The notes: a model not told the origin generated them from the letters alone. A stretch of DNA of 64,000 nt from Selaginella tamariscina (GCA_003024785.1 PUQB01000298.1:62001-126000); one strand, 5' to 3'; positions 1-15,950 are shown, counted from the stretch's first letter. Translations and numbers: made by a program.

Positions 1-131
1 GTATATTCTATAGGCATATCCTGTAGGCATATCCTGTATGCATATCCTATAGGAAATCCTATAGGCATATCATGTATCTCGTATTTTGTATTCTATATCC
101 GGAATCCTGCATTCTATATCGAGTCATGACA
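1..131 (-). repeat. LTR end of a chromovirus family (runs off left edge)
   Basis: Read on the minus strand from 131 downward, the sequence begins TGTCATGACTCG and continues with a run of 'GGATATGCC/TATAGGAT' words. This matches the start of the LTRs at 37815 and 39747 on the plus strand, so it is the same LTR family in opposite orientation. Only the first ~130 bp lie in the window. Because gag-like sequence lies to its right on the same strand, it is probably the 3' LTR of a minus-strand copy. That inference depends on the unseen left flank. Confidence 0.75.
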
Positions 132-299
132 TCTAAAATATGTCACATTTGGATTTGAACCACTAATGCTAGTGGAGGAGGTATTGGTGACAATAAAGGT
201 GGTCTGCTTGTGTTGGGGCTGGTAATAGAGGTTGTCCTCTTTGCGGTATCTCTATATTATTGCCTTGTCGGTAAAAACACCCTAGTTTGCGAGGAAATC

Positions 300-1140
300 T
301 CCTTCCATTGCCGTTTTGTTGTTCCCCATTATATGGTCTTTGTGGATAGTCATATGGGTTGGTATTCCGAGATTATGGATAGTCATATGGGTTCGTATTC
401 CTTGTGTTGTCCCATCTGGGTGGTGGTGGTGGATAGCCTTCAATGCATTCAATCATTGGTTGGGGTTTATATCCGCACTTCGGCATTGCCTTGCTTCATG
501 ACCTATTCCTCCACACATCTGACACTTGGGTACTTTGCATTCAGAAGCATTATGTCCTTCATTCTTGCATGTTGTACAAAATATTACTTTGGATCTCACC
601 CGTATCTTGTTTTCCTTTTGGTATTGCCTTCTTAATTCTCGTTCATCATCATCTATGTATCTTGGGGTATTAGTATTTCAATTTGCTCAGCCTCTCTTAT
701 TGCATCTCTTAAGTCATGTAATTTTATCAGTTGTACTTGAAGTTGCAAGTTGCCCCATAGTTCATTGATATACCATTTCTTGCCAATTTATCATTGACAT
801 CTCCCACCTCGCAGCGATTGTGTATCCTCCAAAATTTGCACGTGTAGTCTTCCGCTGCATCCGTAGGACCTTGTCATAATTCCTGTAGCTAGACTATCAG
901 ATCTCATTTGCGATACTTTCGTACATAGTAGTTCCTAAACAGTGCAAGTAATGTATTGTACTTATCAATTGTGATGGTAACATCCCTCCATGGTCGCCAT
1001 ATGTTGAACATAGAAAATCCTACAACTAAATCGTAGCAGTAGTCGCCACCAACAACCTGTATTAAGGGTCTATCGAATAAGGGAAATGAGATAGAGAATT
1101 GTTTAGACTTTAGAAGGTCAGGAAAGGATAAGGATGGCAA
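300..1140 (-). mobile_element. gag fossil of an LTR retrotransposon (two zinc knuckles)
   Basis: On the minus strand near 560-480 there is a CCHC zinc knuckle (CTTCKNEGHNASEC) followed by the start of a second (CQMCGGIGHE). Upstream of it (about 760-640) is a helix typical of the end of Ty3-type gag domains, including DAIREAEQIE. This is a broken relic with several breaks. No protease, reverse transcriptase or integrase is visible between it and the LTR end at 131, so most of pol is lost. It most likely belonged to the element whose LTR fills 1-131. Confidence 0.7.
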
Positions 1141-1699
1141 GGTATGTAGCAGGTAGTAATACTGCCGATCTTGTCACAGAATTGAGAAAAGAAAAGTATA
1201 CAACAAAAGCAGAAAGTCAAGCAAGAAATATTCATATTGAGAGTGAAGGAAACTTATATTATGTCCGTGCACGGCACAAAGTACAATATTACAATATACT
1301 TCAGGATACCTTCTTAGTCCTAATCTAGTCTATTTATACTCGTACTCTTGGTCCCATATTAGTAGTTATCGTAACTTCCTCTTAGCCTTATCCATTCAAT
1401 TACAATAACTCATTCTTATCCTTATTATGATATGCCATACTCCGCCTCAAACATCGTATTATGATAGTGAATCATTCATATTAAATAGTGTCTCGTACTT
1501 CGATATTTCCATTCAACTCTTGTTTTTCCATAATATATACTTTTTTGGTGTTTTTCCTATTATATGTGCCCATGAAATAAACATAACTAGAAATCTTCTA
1601 CATGACTAACTACAAGATAATATATATATTGGATCAAATTATTAAATCACTAGGTAGATAATATAATTTATAATATAATCACTAAGTAAATAATATTGA
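1141..1699. other. AT-rich stretch with no recognised gene
   Basis: There are only short open frames without recognisable domains. It may be further decayed element sequence upstream of the gag relic, but I see no motif that shows this. Confidence 0.4.
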
Positions 1700-3955
1700 T
1701 CAAGTCCTGCTTAGTGAGTTGAAGAGCTACAAGTTGTACAATTTCACCACCACAAAGGTAGTTATAAGCAAGGATGAGCGGGTCAAGCTTGACCAAAAGG
1801 AAACAAGTGTATCCACATTGGATACAATGGCGAGTTGAAGAGCTACAAGTTATATAATCTCCCCACCATGAAGAGTGATTGTATTAGGGAAAAGAAAGTC
1901 TCAAAAGGAAAAGAAAAAGAGAAGTTTAAAAAGAAAAGGATAAGAAAGTATTGAAAGTAAAAGAACGATGTGACAAGAGAGAGGGGATAGGAATGTAGTT
2001 AGGGTAAGTAAGATGGAGTCTCCACTCTTATTCTCTTGTATTTATTAAGAATAAAATGGTGCATATTATAAAATCCTTTAGTAAAAACTATATGTACTTT
2101 TAATAAATGTGTCTAACAAGGCAATAACGAAAATCTATTTTTGCTTTAAACTTTGAAGACTAGTCACTATAACACCATAAGGAAGTGATTCAAAATAGGC
2201 AAAAAATAAAGTAAAAAATGTTAATTTTTTCTATCAATTATGAGAAGGTATGTATTGAATAGAAAAAGGTGAATTTTCATCTTCAACGTTAACCAATGGG
2301 ACTTGAATAAGAAAAGGTGAATTTTCATGTTTAACACCAATCTTCAACATTAACCAATGATCAATTCGTTTGGAAGACGGAACGATGATCATAACGAAGA
2401 AAAAAGTGGAAGATCGAGAGTTCTTAGTTTAATGCCAGCGCTAACTTCACCTCATTCCGTCATGGCAACATCACCACCTTTTGTTCCTCTCAAGGTAGGT
2501 GTGTGCAATTTACCAATTAGGGCACAAACGAAGGACCAAGATTACTTAGCGTGAGCCACATAGAGGAAATAAGATTATAGCAATTTGCTCACACAATCAC
2601 CTTCACATCGAAAGGTGCTCAATATCATCAAGAAGTGGTAGAATATGCAACTAGATCAGTTTCATGCATGGAAGCAGCCAGGGCAACCTCATCTTCCAAA
2701 TGGGAGAAAAATCATGAGCACTAGATGGTTGTTTTGAATCAAGCCAATAATTGATAATACACTAGGGAGATATAAGGCTTGTTTTGTGGCTAGGGGTTTT
2801 TCTCAAGTGGAAGGACAAGACTTTCCAGAAACTTTTTCACTAGTGGTGAAACTAGGATCCTCCTTAACATAGCTGCTCAAGAAAATTGTGAAGTCGAGTA
2901 AATGAATGTAAAAACAATGTTTTTACATGGCCATTTAAAAGAAGAAATCTATATTCAACAGGCCCGCAAGATTTGAAGTACCTGGAACATGTTTACAAGG
3001 TAAACAAAGTGCTTTATGGCCTTAAATAGGCACCGAGGGCATGGTATGCGAAGATGAATTCATTCATGCAACTCCTGGATTTTCCGTAGTTCAACTAATA
3101 CAAACGCCTATCAAAAAGTAGCTAGCGAGTTCCAAGTGTTCATGGCTCTATATGTCGACGATTGCATCCCACTCTACAATCATCGTGGCAAGAACTCAGT
3201 GCTGAATTTGAGATGGTGGACTTAGGCAATATTCACTCCTTGGAATTCAAATCTTGCACGACATGAGGAAGGGAGTACTGGAGATGTCTTAAAAGAGGTA
3301 TGTACAAGAAATGTTGGATAAATTTCACCTAATGTGATTTAAATCGTGCAAGTATGCCTATGCAAGTGAATCTTCACTTGTCCAGAAACATGGGGCCTCA
3401 AACTATAACGTGAGGAGATGAAGCTGATTTTAGATGGTGGAAGCTTGGTGTACCTGAATGTGTGCACAAGACCAGATATTAAATATTTAGTGAAAGTTGT
3501 TGTTTATCAAATTCTTGAGAACCCAAGAATGCAACATTGGTCTGTTGTGAAACAAATTTTTCGTTATCTGAAAGGAACCATCAACCACAATTTACGTTAT
3601 AAGAAACTCATACAGGCATCCAACTATAGGGTTTCTTGAATGTAGACTAAGCAAGAGAATTTTGGTTATTACTTTAATCTTGGAAATGCGACAGTTAACG
3701 TGGAGTAGCAAACCATAGTCAATCATAGCACTTTCAAGTTCGGAAGGAGAATATGTGGCTACAACAATGGCAGCCAAGGAATACATTTGGCTTACAAGAC
3801 TTCTTCATAGAGTGATGTTCAAACAGATTGAACCAGCGGAGATCTACTGCGACAATCAAAGTGCTATAACACTTACTAGAAACCCGAGATTCCATGCGAG
3901 AACAAAACATATCCAGGTTCAGTATGTACTAAGCTTTCTTTATGTGATAACCATA
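1700..3955 (+). mobile_element. Ty1/copia pol fossil
   Basis: The parts appear in copia order on the plus strand. Near 1715-1790 is the end of the integrase region (SYKLYNFTTTKVVISKDE), partly repeated at about 1831-1875. Near 2770 is the start of reverse transcriptase (YKACFVARGFSQVEGQDF). Near 3150 is the catalytic strand (ALYVDDC). Near 3460-3600 is the RT/RNase H linker (RPDIKYL, IFRYLKGT). Near 3755-3930 is the RNase H end (AAKEYIWLTRLL, IYCDNQSAITL, HARTKHI). The element is heavily broken, with many breaks, and looks old. No clear LTR pair was found. Its 3' end abuts the exons of a glyoxalase I gene at about 3957. Confidence 0.85.
2254..2358. repeat. Imperfect tandem duplication inside the copia fossil
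   Basis: The words GAAAAAGGTGAATTTTCAT and 'TTCAACGTTAACCAATG' occur twice, about 50-60 bp apart, with small differences. It is a local duplication with no coding signal. Confidence 0.6.
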
Positions 3956-3956
3956 G

Positions 3957-4374
3957 GCTTCTGAAGGGCCTAGAGTTTCCGGATTCCAAGTTCAGCCTAT
4001 ACTTTATAGGATATGAGGTATTCTATATATATGTGTGTGTGTGTGTACATTCTGGATGTATGTGTGTGTGCATGTATGTTTGTATATAGTTAGGATCCCG
4101 TGGATGCTCCAAAAGATCCGGTAAAACGGGTTCGCTGGACTTTCAGCAGAAAGGAACTATTGAACTTACCCGACACACACGTGTATATAGAGAGAGAGAG
4201 ACAGTATAACGTAATAAAGACAGTACAGAGTACACACAGAAAAGAAATAATTAATATTAAAACGTTTTATAATGATAATATAAAAAATATTCTGCAGCTT
4301 CAAAGGCTTCCACAATGGAAATTCTGATCCTCGTGGCTATGGTACTATCGTTTTCTATATATATGATACACCTT

Positions 4375-4413
<39 letters not shown>

Positions 4414-4735
4414 GTGAGAGAGAAAGATTTATACTATTTTTGCAGGACATATTGGAATCACTCTGGGTGATGCATACAAGGCGTGTGAACGATTTGAGAA
4501 ACTGGGCGTGGAGTTTGTGAAGAAACCAGACAATGGTAAACTTGTCAATATATATATATATATATACATACATACATATAATACATACGTACACACACAT
4601 ACACTAATAGACTTATATTATCACACATTAATATAAAGATATGTTGGAATACAGGGAAAATGAAGGGCCTCGCATTCACAATATTCCCAATAATAACAAT
4701 GCTATATATGTTTGCAACTATGGTACAGGTGTAAG
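3957..4735 (+). pseudogene. GLX1: Glyoxalase I (lactoylglutathione lyase) gene remnant
   Basis: Glyoxalase I isomerises the methylglyoxal-glutathione hemithioacetal to S-lactoylglutathione. Five exon-like blocks match the short plant/animal enzyme in order. These are 3957-4017 (EFPDSKFSLYFIGYE), 4094 to about 4180 (VRWTFSRKELLNLP), 4298-4341 (FKGFHNGNSDPRGYG), 4446-4535 ([20 protein letters not shown]) and from 4655 (GKMKGLAF). The metal-ligand His in GHIG is present. Splice signals flank the blocks. The first part of the protein (about 60-80 residues) is missing where the copia fossil lies. After GLAF the reading does not continue into the expected DPDGYWIEI block, which carries a metal-ligand Glu. 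The phase between the second and third blocks also does not fit. I therefore call it a truncated, non-functional gene copy. Identity is firm; loss of function is inferred. Confidence 0.85.
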
Positions 4736-4947
4736 TAATTAATACAAATATAATGGTGAGAGTTCATGAGTATATTCACTTAATATACTTGGAAAGTAAG
4801 GACAGTTTCTTAGTGGTTTGCCCCCTTTGTTCTCACACATCCACGTTATAAAGTAATGATTGTTTACACATATATGGGTGTGTATACACACACATCCATG
4901 ACAGTTTCTTAGTAGTTTGCTCCCTCACATTCTTTTTAATTCCTTAG

Positions 4948-5775
4948 TTAAGCCAATGCAAACTGAGTATATGAGCACAGACTAGTTTGCACAATAACAT
5001 TCCCTGGCTCTGCAGTAAACATTAATTTCCAAGCAATATTATCCTTACTAAACACCTTTCCTTCCCATAGCTCTTGTCCATTCCCACATGCCACATACAC
5101 ATAATCCCCTAACACCTTCCCCGTCTTACTAGAGTTTAACACAGTATCACACTCATCCATCTTCTTACTTCTCCATATGTCCACCTCATCTATCATCTTG
5201 ATGCTGTACTGAGGTGCACGACCGAACAACTCCTGGTAATAATGCCCGAACTTGTTCCGGAGTATACAACAGAATGTACTACCCTTACGAATGACCTGAT
5301 CAAACACATATCCTTCAATTTCCATCACAGTAACCCATGTGTTTGATAGAGTGTCATACTTCAGAACGAGACCGGCACACTCACTAAACGCAAAGGTTAC
5401 ACCACCGTTAGACAATACCATTCCGTACCCGAAGGTTACTTCAGGATCCTCAGAGGGAACACTCTGCCATTCCCCTTTTGGACACTTGAGATCCATCCGG
5501 TAACTGAACGGCTCACTCCGGGATAGGGGGAACTTCCAGAGGGTACCGTCGCATATGACTATGTACTCAAGTGTGTGTTGAAGACATTTTCTGAGCTTAC
5601 CATCGAAGGAGATAAACTCGAGGTGGTTTGATTGGGTGTTGTATACTACAACTCCCTCACCGTTTGAGGGTGCCTCTTGAACAGCCTTTGCCTTCCATAG
5701 GGTTTCCTCTTGCTTTCTTGACCAGTTCCTGCCCATGGCGTGCCCTAATAGGATATAGCATTGCTTAAATACCAT
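4948..5775 (-). CDS. Kelch/F-box-associated-like protein, single exon
   Basis: This is an intact 275-codon frame without introns. The protein has repeating beta-strand-like blocks with aromatic/glycine spacing: VVVYNTQSNHLEFISFDGK, VICDGTLWKFPL, GYGMVLSNGGVTFAFSE, KYDTLSNTWVTVMEIEGY, YVYVACGNGQELWEGKVF. The phrase 'YDTLSNTWV' is typical of plant kelch and F-box-associated domains, which form beta-propellers used in substrate recognition. No N-terminal F-box is visible. The start at 5775 could be internal to a longer protein, but I see no upstream exon. No signal peptide or membrane segment is evident. The family assignment is tentative; the open frame and codon texture support a real gene. 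Confidence 0.6.
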   Translation of the reverse strand: MVFKQCYILLGHAMGRNWSRKQEETLWKAKAVQEAPSNGEGVVVYNTQSNHLEFISFDGKLRKCLQHTLEYIVICDGTLWKFPLSRSEPFSYRMDLKCPKGEWQSVPSEDPEVTFGYGMVLSNGGVTFAFSECAGLVLKYDTLSNTWVTVMEIEGYVFDQVIRKGSTFCCILRNKFGHYYQELFGRAPQYSIKMIDEVDIWRSKKMDECDTVLNSSKTGKVLGDYVYVACGNGQELWEGKVFSKDNIAWKLMFTAEPGNVIVQTSLCSYTQFALA

Positions 5776-6600
5776 CTAAATTTCCCTTTAGGGTAAAAAG
5801 TTACCAATAGGAAGGGTAATTCAATTTATGGTCATAAAATAGCTATTTTATGGAATATTCTATTGCCGTAAACTTATGATTTTGTGCATAAACTGGATTG
5901 TTTTCACTAATTTATTTTAATAATTAAAAAGATAAAAGCGATTGTTATCCATTTCAATAGATAGTATGGTTGATTTACTAGGTATGATAATTGCAACATT
6001 TTTTCAGTTCCACCAATCTTTAAGAGATAAACTTGGTTACCCTTGACACCTTTGTTCCTCTCCAACATTGTTTCTGTAATGACATTTCGACTGGTAGTTG
6101 GCTTGGTATATGGAGATAATACTATTAAATCTGATAAATAACATAGTTTATTTAGTATAATTATTAATATAATTTACCGAGAATGTAACAATATGAAATT
6201 ATATGTCACTTAAACTAATATTAACAGCTCAATGAGACAATCTGATACAGTAGAGGTCTTTAAAACAGGGAAGGTAAGTACGGCTTCATAATTTTATTAA
6301 TTATTTTTGTTTAATCTATCTACTAAACTACTTTGTGCAAAGAATCTCCACTTTGGATTGAACCATGCATATATAGCTTCTATGAAAGTCCTGCTTATGA
6401 TTTCTCTGTATATGCATATGCATGTATTTTTCAAACATATAAAATTAAACTAAATAATACTCTATATCCACTGTGTATACACAGTCATGCATTCTTAGGT
6501 GCTCTTTAATCTTGATCATCTATTCAGAAAATATAGAGTTCTTTAGCGTCGAGAATATGTTGTGTATATTCTTACGGCGAATATGCTTTAACATTACGGC
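5776..6600. other. AT-rich intergenic region between divergent genes
   Basis: No coding features seen. It separates the minus-strand kelch-like gene from plus-strand NOP56 and should contain both promoters. Confidence 0.5.
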
Positions 6601-6603
6601 CGC

Positions 6604-6630
6604 TAGGGTTTAGGGTTCAGGGTTAGGGTT
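6604..6630 (+). promoter_or_regulatory. Telo-box cluster at the NOP56 start
   Basis: Just ahead of the NOP56 ATG (6640) is CTAGGGTTTAGGGTTC followed by another GGGTTAGGGTT. Telo-boxes (AAACCCTAA in either orientation) near the 5' end are a known hallmark of plant ribosomal-protein and ribosome-biogenesis genes. The presence here fits NOP56. That it is functional is inferred. Confidence 0.7.
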
Positions 6631-6639
6631 CCTGCGGCG

Positions 6640-9841
<3,202 letters not shown>

Positions 9842-10400
9842 ATTGTGAGCTTTTTCTTAATCTTTATTTCTTAATTTTGTAACATTCCTCTAATTTAGTA
9901 TCTATAAGTTGTCTCTTAGTCGATAGACTTAAACCCTAATAAACTTCGAAACTGAATATGCTTAACAAATTACTAAATTGTTATAAAATATAAATAATAA
10001 AATTGAAATATCAATATTCTGCCTAAGTTTAGTCGGTTTATTTAAAAAGTACTGACATATTTTGTTTTATTATTTATAACAAATAAATGTATGGAAGATT
10101 AAATGCCATGACTTTTAGATAATCATATATATTTTGATATATATGCTTTAATTGGTTGATTTAGAAATCAGGTATAAATTAACTTTATTTTATGTATTTA
10201 AAAAATATACAATTTTAAAGTGTATAAAGTTTTAAATTAAAGTTGAACTAAACAATACATGTTATATATTAATTTTTTTCAATTATAAATAATATTTCAA
10301 TAAATAATTGTATCACATCATATACTAACTGAATAATATGTTATAATTATAGAAATTCTCAATCATTAAAATATAAAATATTAATTTAAGACTTTTTAAT
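9842..10400. other. AT-rich intergenic, NOP56 3' flank
   Basis: Very AT-rich with no coding signal. It contains the likely NOP56 3' UTR and polyadenylation region. The last five bases (TTAAT, 10396-10400) are the target-site duplication of the next element. Confidence 0.5.
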
Positions 10401-13400
10401 TGAGAGTTCAGATTATAGAAATGTGTATATCATTGACCCAAAACCTTAACTTATATATAAGAGTAAGTGGTCCAGATTGAATATAATAAAAACGGATATC
10501 AAAATCCACTATGTTAATAATAATATATGCACATGCAGTTGCACACACATGGATTTTATATAATCCTCTCCTCTTAAACGGATGAAGGTGGTTAGGGTTC
10601 TTTGTTAAATGGGCCCAGATTAAGAGAAACATCAGGAGAAGGCATTGGTGGATTTATAAGTGGCATAACATGTTCCTAACTCCGTTGCACAAAATGCTCA
10701 GCTGTTGTACATGCACAATCTCTAGAGGATTAGGTTGAATGTTGTACTGAACCTCATAAACTTACGGTCCTACTTGCTATTGCACTCGATATGGTCCTTT
10801 TCATTAAGCAAGGAGACCTCCTGGCAAAACTACATATCATAAACTTGGGAAAACAAACCAAAACCAACTCATCCACCTTATACTCACAGGTGAACGATGA
10901 GGAGAGTTATAGCACCATTGTTATTTCACTTGTACGCGGCCCAAGTGTTCTATAGACTTCGCTCGAACTAATGGAAGAATGCTCATCACATACCAATCTT
11001 AAGACCTAGCATCAGCAGCTCGTGCCAAGCAAGAAGGTAGACCCAACTCTATTGGTAACACCAGGTCATGACCATATAAAAGCTTATATGGCGAAGTAGC
11101 AATGGAACTATTATTTTAGTGACATAATCATATCGGAGAGACGGTAAATAACTATCCTAATCCGAATGTTAAAAGTTCATATACTTTATGATCATCCCCT
11201 TGAAAGTCTTAACAAGCCATTCCACCAAACCATATGTCTGAGAATGAAAGTACTTGTGAAGGTGTGGCATATCCCCAATCGAGAAGTTAAAATATGAAAT
11301 GCTTTAGCCATAAATGCAAGACCATTATCTGAGATAATCTTTGAATAATTCTGCTTCAAACAAGAATGTTAGAACACAACCCAATTAAGGAGAAACTGGC
11401 CAACATACTCGTTGCTAGTAGTCAATCGTGAAAAAGGTCCATTAGATCAAATGCCACCAACTCAAACGAACGAAAATTGCAATTGACTCCAACCATCCTT
11501 CCGAAGTAACGAGGAAGTATTGCAAGCTTGGCATCATACACAACTACTCACATATCGAATCACATCTTCTCAAACTCTAACCAATAGAAGATCTGTGCAG
11601 CTTCTCCATCACACGACGATGTCTTATGTGCCCGCCAAGAATAGAAGATCATGGTAAGCATGGAGGAAGCGTGGAATGAAGACCAAATGCACCACCAATT
11701 GCAAATGATTATCTAGATCATTCCCCACAAAATAAAGAAGGACATGATATTATAAATGTAAATGCTTGAAAGGCAAGTCATGAACAAGTGATGCAGTATT
11801 CTCAAACCCATCACGAAGCCTTCGAATCCATGGCTCAACCTTTTGAACTTCCCGAAACCTTATCCAAAGACGACAAATTTAATTTTGCACCTTGCAAACA
11901 CTGAATATCAAGCACAACAACTACTGAAGGTACCGAATCTTCATCTAAAAATTCACTAGGACCGAAGAAGAAAGAGAAGGTGGAAGAGGAGCCTGAGAAA
12001 GAGCGTCAGCATCAGTCATGGAACTCCCTGGGTGATGAATAACCTTGAAGTCGTAAATTTAAAGCTTCAAGGCCCATTAAGTAGTACAGTTAATCAAATT
12101 CTTCTACTTCACCAACGAAGTGATTGCTATATGATTGCCTTCCAACACCATCTGAGAACTATGCAATTATGCATGGAGCTTCTCAAAACCCCAAACCACT
12201 GCTAAACACTTCTTTTCTATCATGGAGTAGTTCACCTCTACTAACTGCAACATACGACTAATGTACACAATGGGATATCCTTAACTAAGTACACTCATAC
12301 TCTTCTACATCAATACGCCCCCGAGACTGATGTCAGAAGCATCCACGCACAAGTTGAAAGGACGAGTGTAATCAGGGTACGCCAAAATTGCAGGAGTCAT
12401 CAACAGCTTTTTAAGATCTGCAAATGCCCACTTCCAATCCTTAGATAGACAAAAAATGACATTGACGACTTCAACAACGCCCACAACAATGAAATACAAT
12501 CTGAAAGATGATCCACAAAATGGCCCAATATTGTACCTTGCCAAGAAAGCATTGCACATCATCACACACTCTGGCGTAGGGGATTTCAAAACTGTAACAA
12601 GTTTGTCAGGATCTACTTGCAAACCTTCACGAGAAATGTGATAACAAAGATAAGTGGCGTCCTTGGATCCAAATACACACTTAAATTACTTTAGCTTCAA
12701 ACCAACTTCCCGTAACCAATCCAAAACCTTACATACATCACCGACATGCTCCTTTCACATTCCATTCGAATGGATTAAAACATCGTCGATGAAGTCGGTA
12801 GTCACCTCCGGCATATCACAAAGAACCTCATCCATCATATGTTAGAAAGTTGTTAGAGCATTACTCAAATTAAAAAGCATCACCAAGAACTTATACAGCC
12901 AAATGGTGTTCAAAAAACAGTCTTGAGAATGTCTATGTTAACCATTGGAACTTACCAATATCCATATGCAAGATCTAAGTTGGTGAACCAATGGCTCCGC
13001 CCTAGTTGATCCAAAAGATCTGCAGTATGAGGAAGTGGGTACACATTTGAAATGGTTACATCATTTAATAAGCGATAGTTGGTGCATAATCGAATGTTCT
13101 CATTCGGTTTCGTTATAAGATGAGGTTCGCATGCCTAAGGATTTTGAGATTTTTGAATAACATCATTCTCTAACATTTCCTTAACATTTACTCGTAAGAT
13201 CTTGAGCTCCTTTGGTGACCAATGCTGAACAGGTACCTTGATTGGCCTAACATCCCTAATTGGAATAGAGTGGCATGTCGCAATCTTGGCCCCAGATGAT
13301 AAATCGAGGTTGAAAAAATCAGTAAACTCCTTTTTGAGTTAATTAACGACTGCAGCACGACGATCATCTAAAAGATCTAGAGAGGGAAATGAAGAGCATG

Positions 13401-15341
13401 AAGAGAAGATGGTCAAAAGTAAGGATGAAACAAAAGTGATAAAAGTAAATGTGGAAGCATATGGACGAAGTGAAATAAAAGAAGAGGAATGGAAGAAAGA
13501 TTGATATGGATTGGTTGAATCGCAATCGTGCCAAGTGTGACTTTGAAAAGTCTCTCCTGTTTGACTCTCCCTCATCTTTAGAGTAAGGTGAAAATCTTGA
13601 CTTGACACCACCATAAAAATTGAAGCTCAAGCCCATAATCGTCCACACAAACAATAATGTCAACTTTATCTCACGAATAAGCATGATTGTGTCTATTGCC
13701 ATACAAAATAAAGACTGGTTTTACCGCACGACGTAAATGAAGACTGCAATGTGTAATAACAAACTTGAATCTGTATTCATCAACACTGAAAGGAAAATAA
13801 AACATGTTGTGTGATTAAATTCAGCTTGAAAAGTGAAGACCAAATGAATTAGTGTTGAGTGAACCCTTTGATGATACTCTCGAAAGAAAGACAAAGGGGT
13901 CATTAATTTATTCGCACAAGGACCTTTTATGCAAGTTGTAACTAAAATGGGCATGATATAGGAAAATGGGAATAGAAAATAAATATTAATTAATATTTAA
14001 GTTCTAATTCTTAATTAATTATTTAATAAATATATATTTAAATCTTTCTTTAAACATATATTAATCTAAAGAAATTTTTTAATATTAAAAATGTTAATTA
14101 AATATTTAAAATTGCTAATATTATTAAAAATGGGACTATAGACATGCCCATTTTAGTTACAACGTGCATTTTTACTCATGCGATTTGTCATTTCCAAGAA
14201 GATTTATTATAATAAGACCTTCCATTGTAGCAGTGCCAACCGAATGTTATTGACACTAGGGCCTCCACCCTGGAAATGAGGGACGCCAATTGGGAAACCG
14301 TCAACAGCGCCGATATATGTGTCCAAACTCATCACACGCCCAACAATAAACTTCACATCCACATCCCATCCACGGGCCCAACCTTGTCCTAGTACACAAG
14401 TAGCGATAACATTAACCTCCATTAGAGCAGGACTATCCCCAACATGAAGTGGAACGAGAGAACGTGAAGATGCAAGTGGGAGAGGCGATGACTCATATTG
14501 TTGTGCCAGCCTCAAAGCATCGTCAAGAGTCATTAGAGCCAGTGCATGCACAAGCCTCACAAGGTCTTGACAAAGTGTTGGTCAAACATACCTAACTTTA
14601 ATGCGTTTCACCAACTCAAATGGCTCTTGATGAATATGATTACTAAAAAGCATCGTTATAGTCGTCCGCATGCTCAAACAACGTTTAAAAATTGCTAAAA
14701 GAATACTCCAATCCTCACGAGTTGCAATGTTCAGACCATTATACCATTGCAATGCCATTTTAAAGATAAGTAGGAAACTTGCGCAAACATTAAGCATCGT
14801 CTCATGAATGATATGTGGTGACCACGGTGAAGTGGTCAAACTAATGGTACACATCATCCCCAAGACTTTTGCAAAAGAATTCAATTGGACACAAGGATTT
14901 AGGAGTACCATGGCATGTGAATGTCACCATCAACTGAGAGTGATTATTCAATTGCATTTGCATGGCATTTAATAATTACATGAGTAGTTACTCCATAGAC
15001 AAAGGTTTCACATGTTGTGCATCCATGGACGAAAAAAAAAAAGAAAAGACAAAAGCCTACAAAGAAGGAATAGATTTAGATAATGAAAAAACTCAATTTA
15101 AGAAGATAAAGAAGGTTTATAAAAAGACACAAATTCGAGCACTCTGTAGGGACAATTATAGGTGCTCCTTACCTCCACCAATGTAAAAGCTCTGAATATA
15201 GAAATGTGTATATCATTACCCTCAAAAACTCCAACTATATACAAGAGTGAGTGATTCAGATTGAATATAATTTGATGGCTATCAAAATTTACTATGTTAA
15301 TAATAATGCGTGCACATGCAATTATACATGTGGATCTTACA
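10401..15341 (-). mobile_element. Old Ty3-type LTR element, same family as 22244-27114
   Basis: Short LTR relics lie at about 10401-10561 and 15182-15341. They resemble the 161-164 bp LTRs of the young element at 22244-27114 in reverse complement, including the GGATCTTACA edge. A 5-bp duplication, TTAAT, flanks the element (10396-10400 and 15342-15346). The parts, read leftward on the minus strand, are gag (about 14.9-14.2 kb), protease (13.9-13.5), reverse transcriptase and RNase H (13.3-12.1) and integrase (12.0-10.7). It is extensively broken, with dozens of breaks by eye, and clearly older than the sibling copy. Confidence 0.88.
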
Positions 15342-15950
15342 TTAATTAATTAATACTAATATCTCAAGAATATTGTTAAAATGTGCTATTTTTTGGTTCA
15401 CCAAAAAACAATATTAAACATAAAGGTTATATTAAATTATAAACAAATGAAATAAGATCAACATAGATTCTATTCTGCACGGTTTTGCATGGAAAATTCT
15501 GAAATTCAATCATTATGATGAAAGTATATTCCAAGTATATGCTAAAAATCAGGGTTAGGGTTCTGGTGTACCTATCTTGATATCACGAAGTTGGAAAATA
15601 CGCAAAATTGTGGTATACCCAACTTGTGAAAAAAGAAAAAACAAAGGAAAAAAAAAAACTACTTTTTTTTTAATAATCTTTTTATAACATGCAGCATGAT
15701 GTTTTTCAGTGTGCGTTTAACACACGTCGTTTATTGCAGTCCACATAAGTGGTGGTAAGTAAATGTATAATCTTTTTTCATCTCTTTTCCTATTTTGTTT
15801 TGATACTAATCCTGGAAGAGAAAACCGAATCCCGGTTTTCCCATGGATTCTACACACATATGTGTATGTACACACACATACTAACACTCATAATTAGCAG
15901 GTAGAAGATCCACGGCAAGATATATGGAGAATGTTGCAGATCACTAAGTC
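15342..15950. other. Intergenic, upstream of the glycosyltransferase pair
   Basis: AT-rich, with a telomere-like GGGTTAGGGTT word near 15550 and a long A/T tract near 15640-15670. No gene seen. It should include the promoter and leader of the gene starting at 15951. Confidence 0.5.

Noticed and set aside
4355-4600. 81-codon minus-strand frame rich in Ser/Leu and Tyr/Ile
   Set aside because: It crosses GA and TA microsatellites in introns of the GLX1 remnant.
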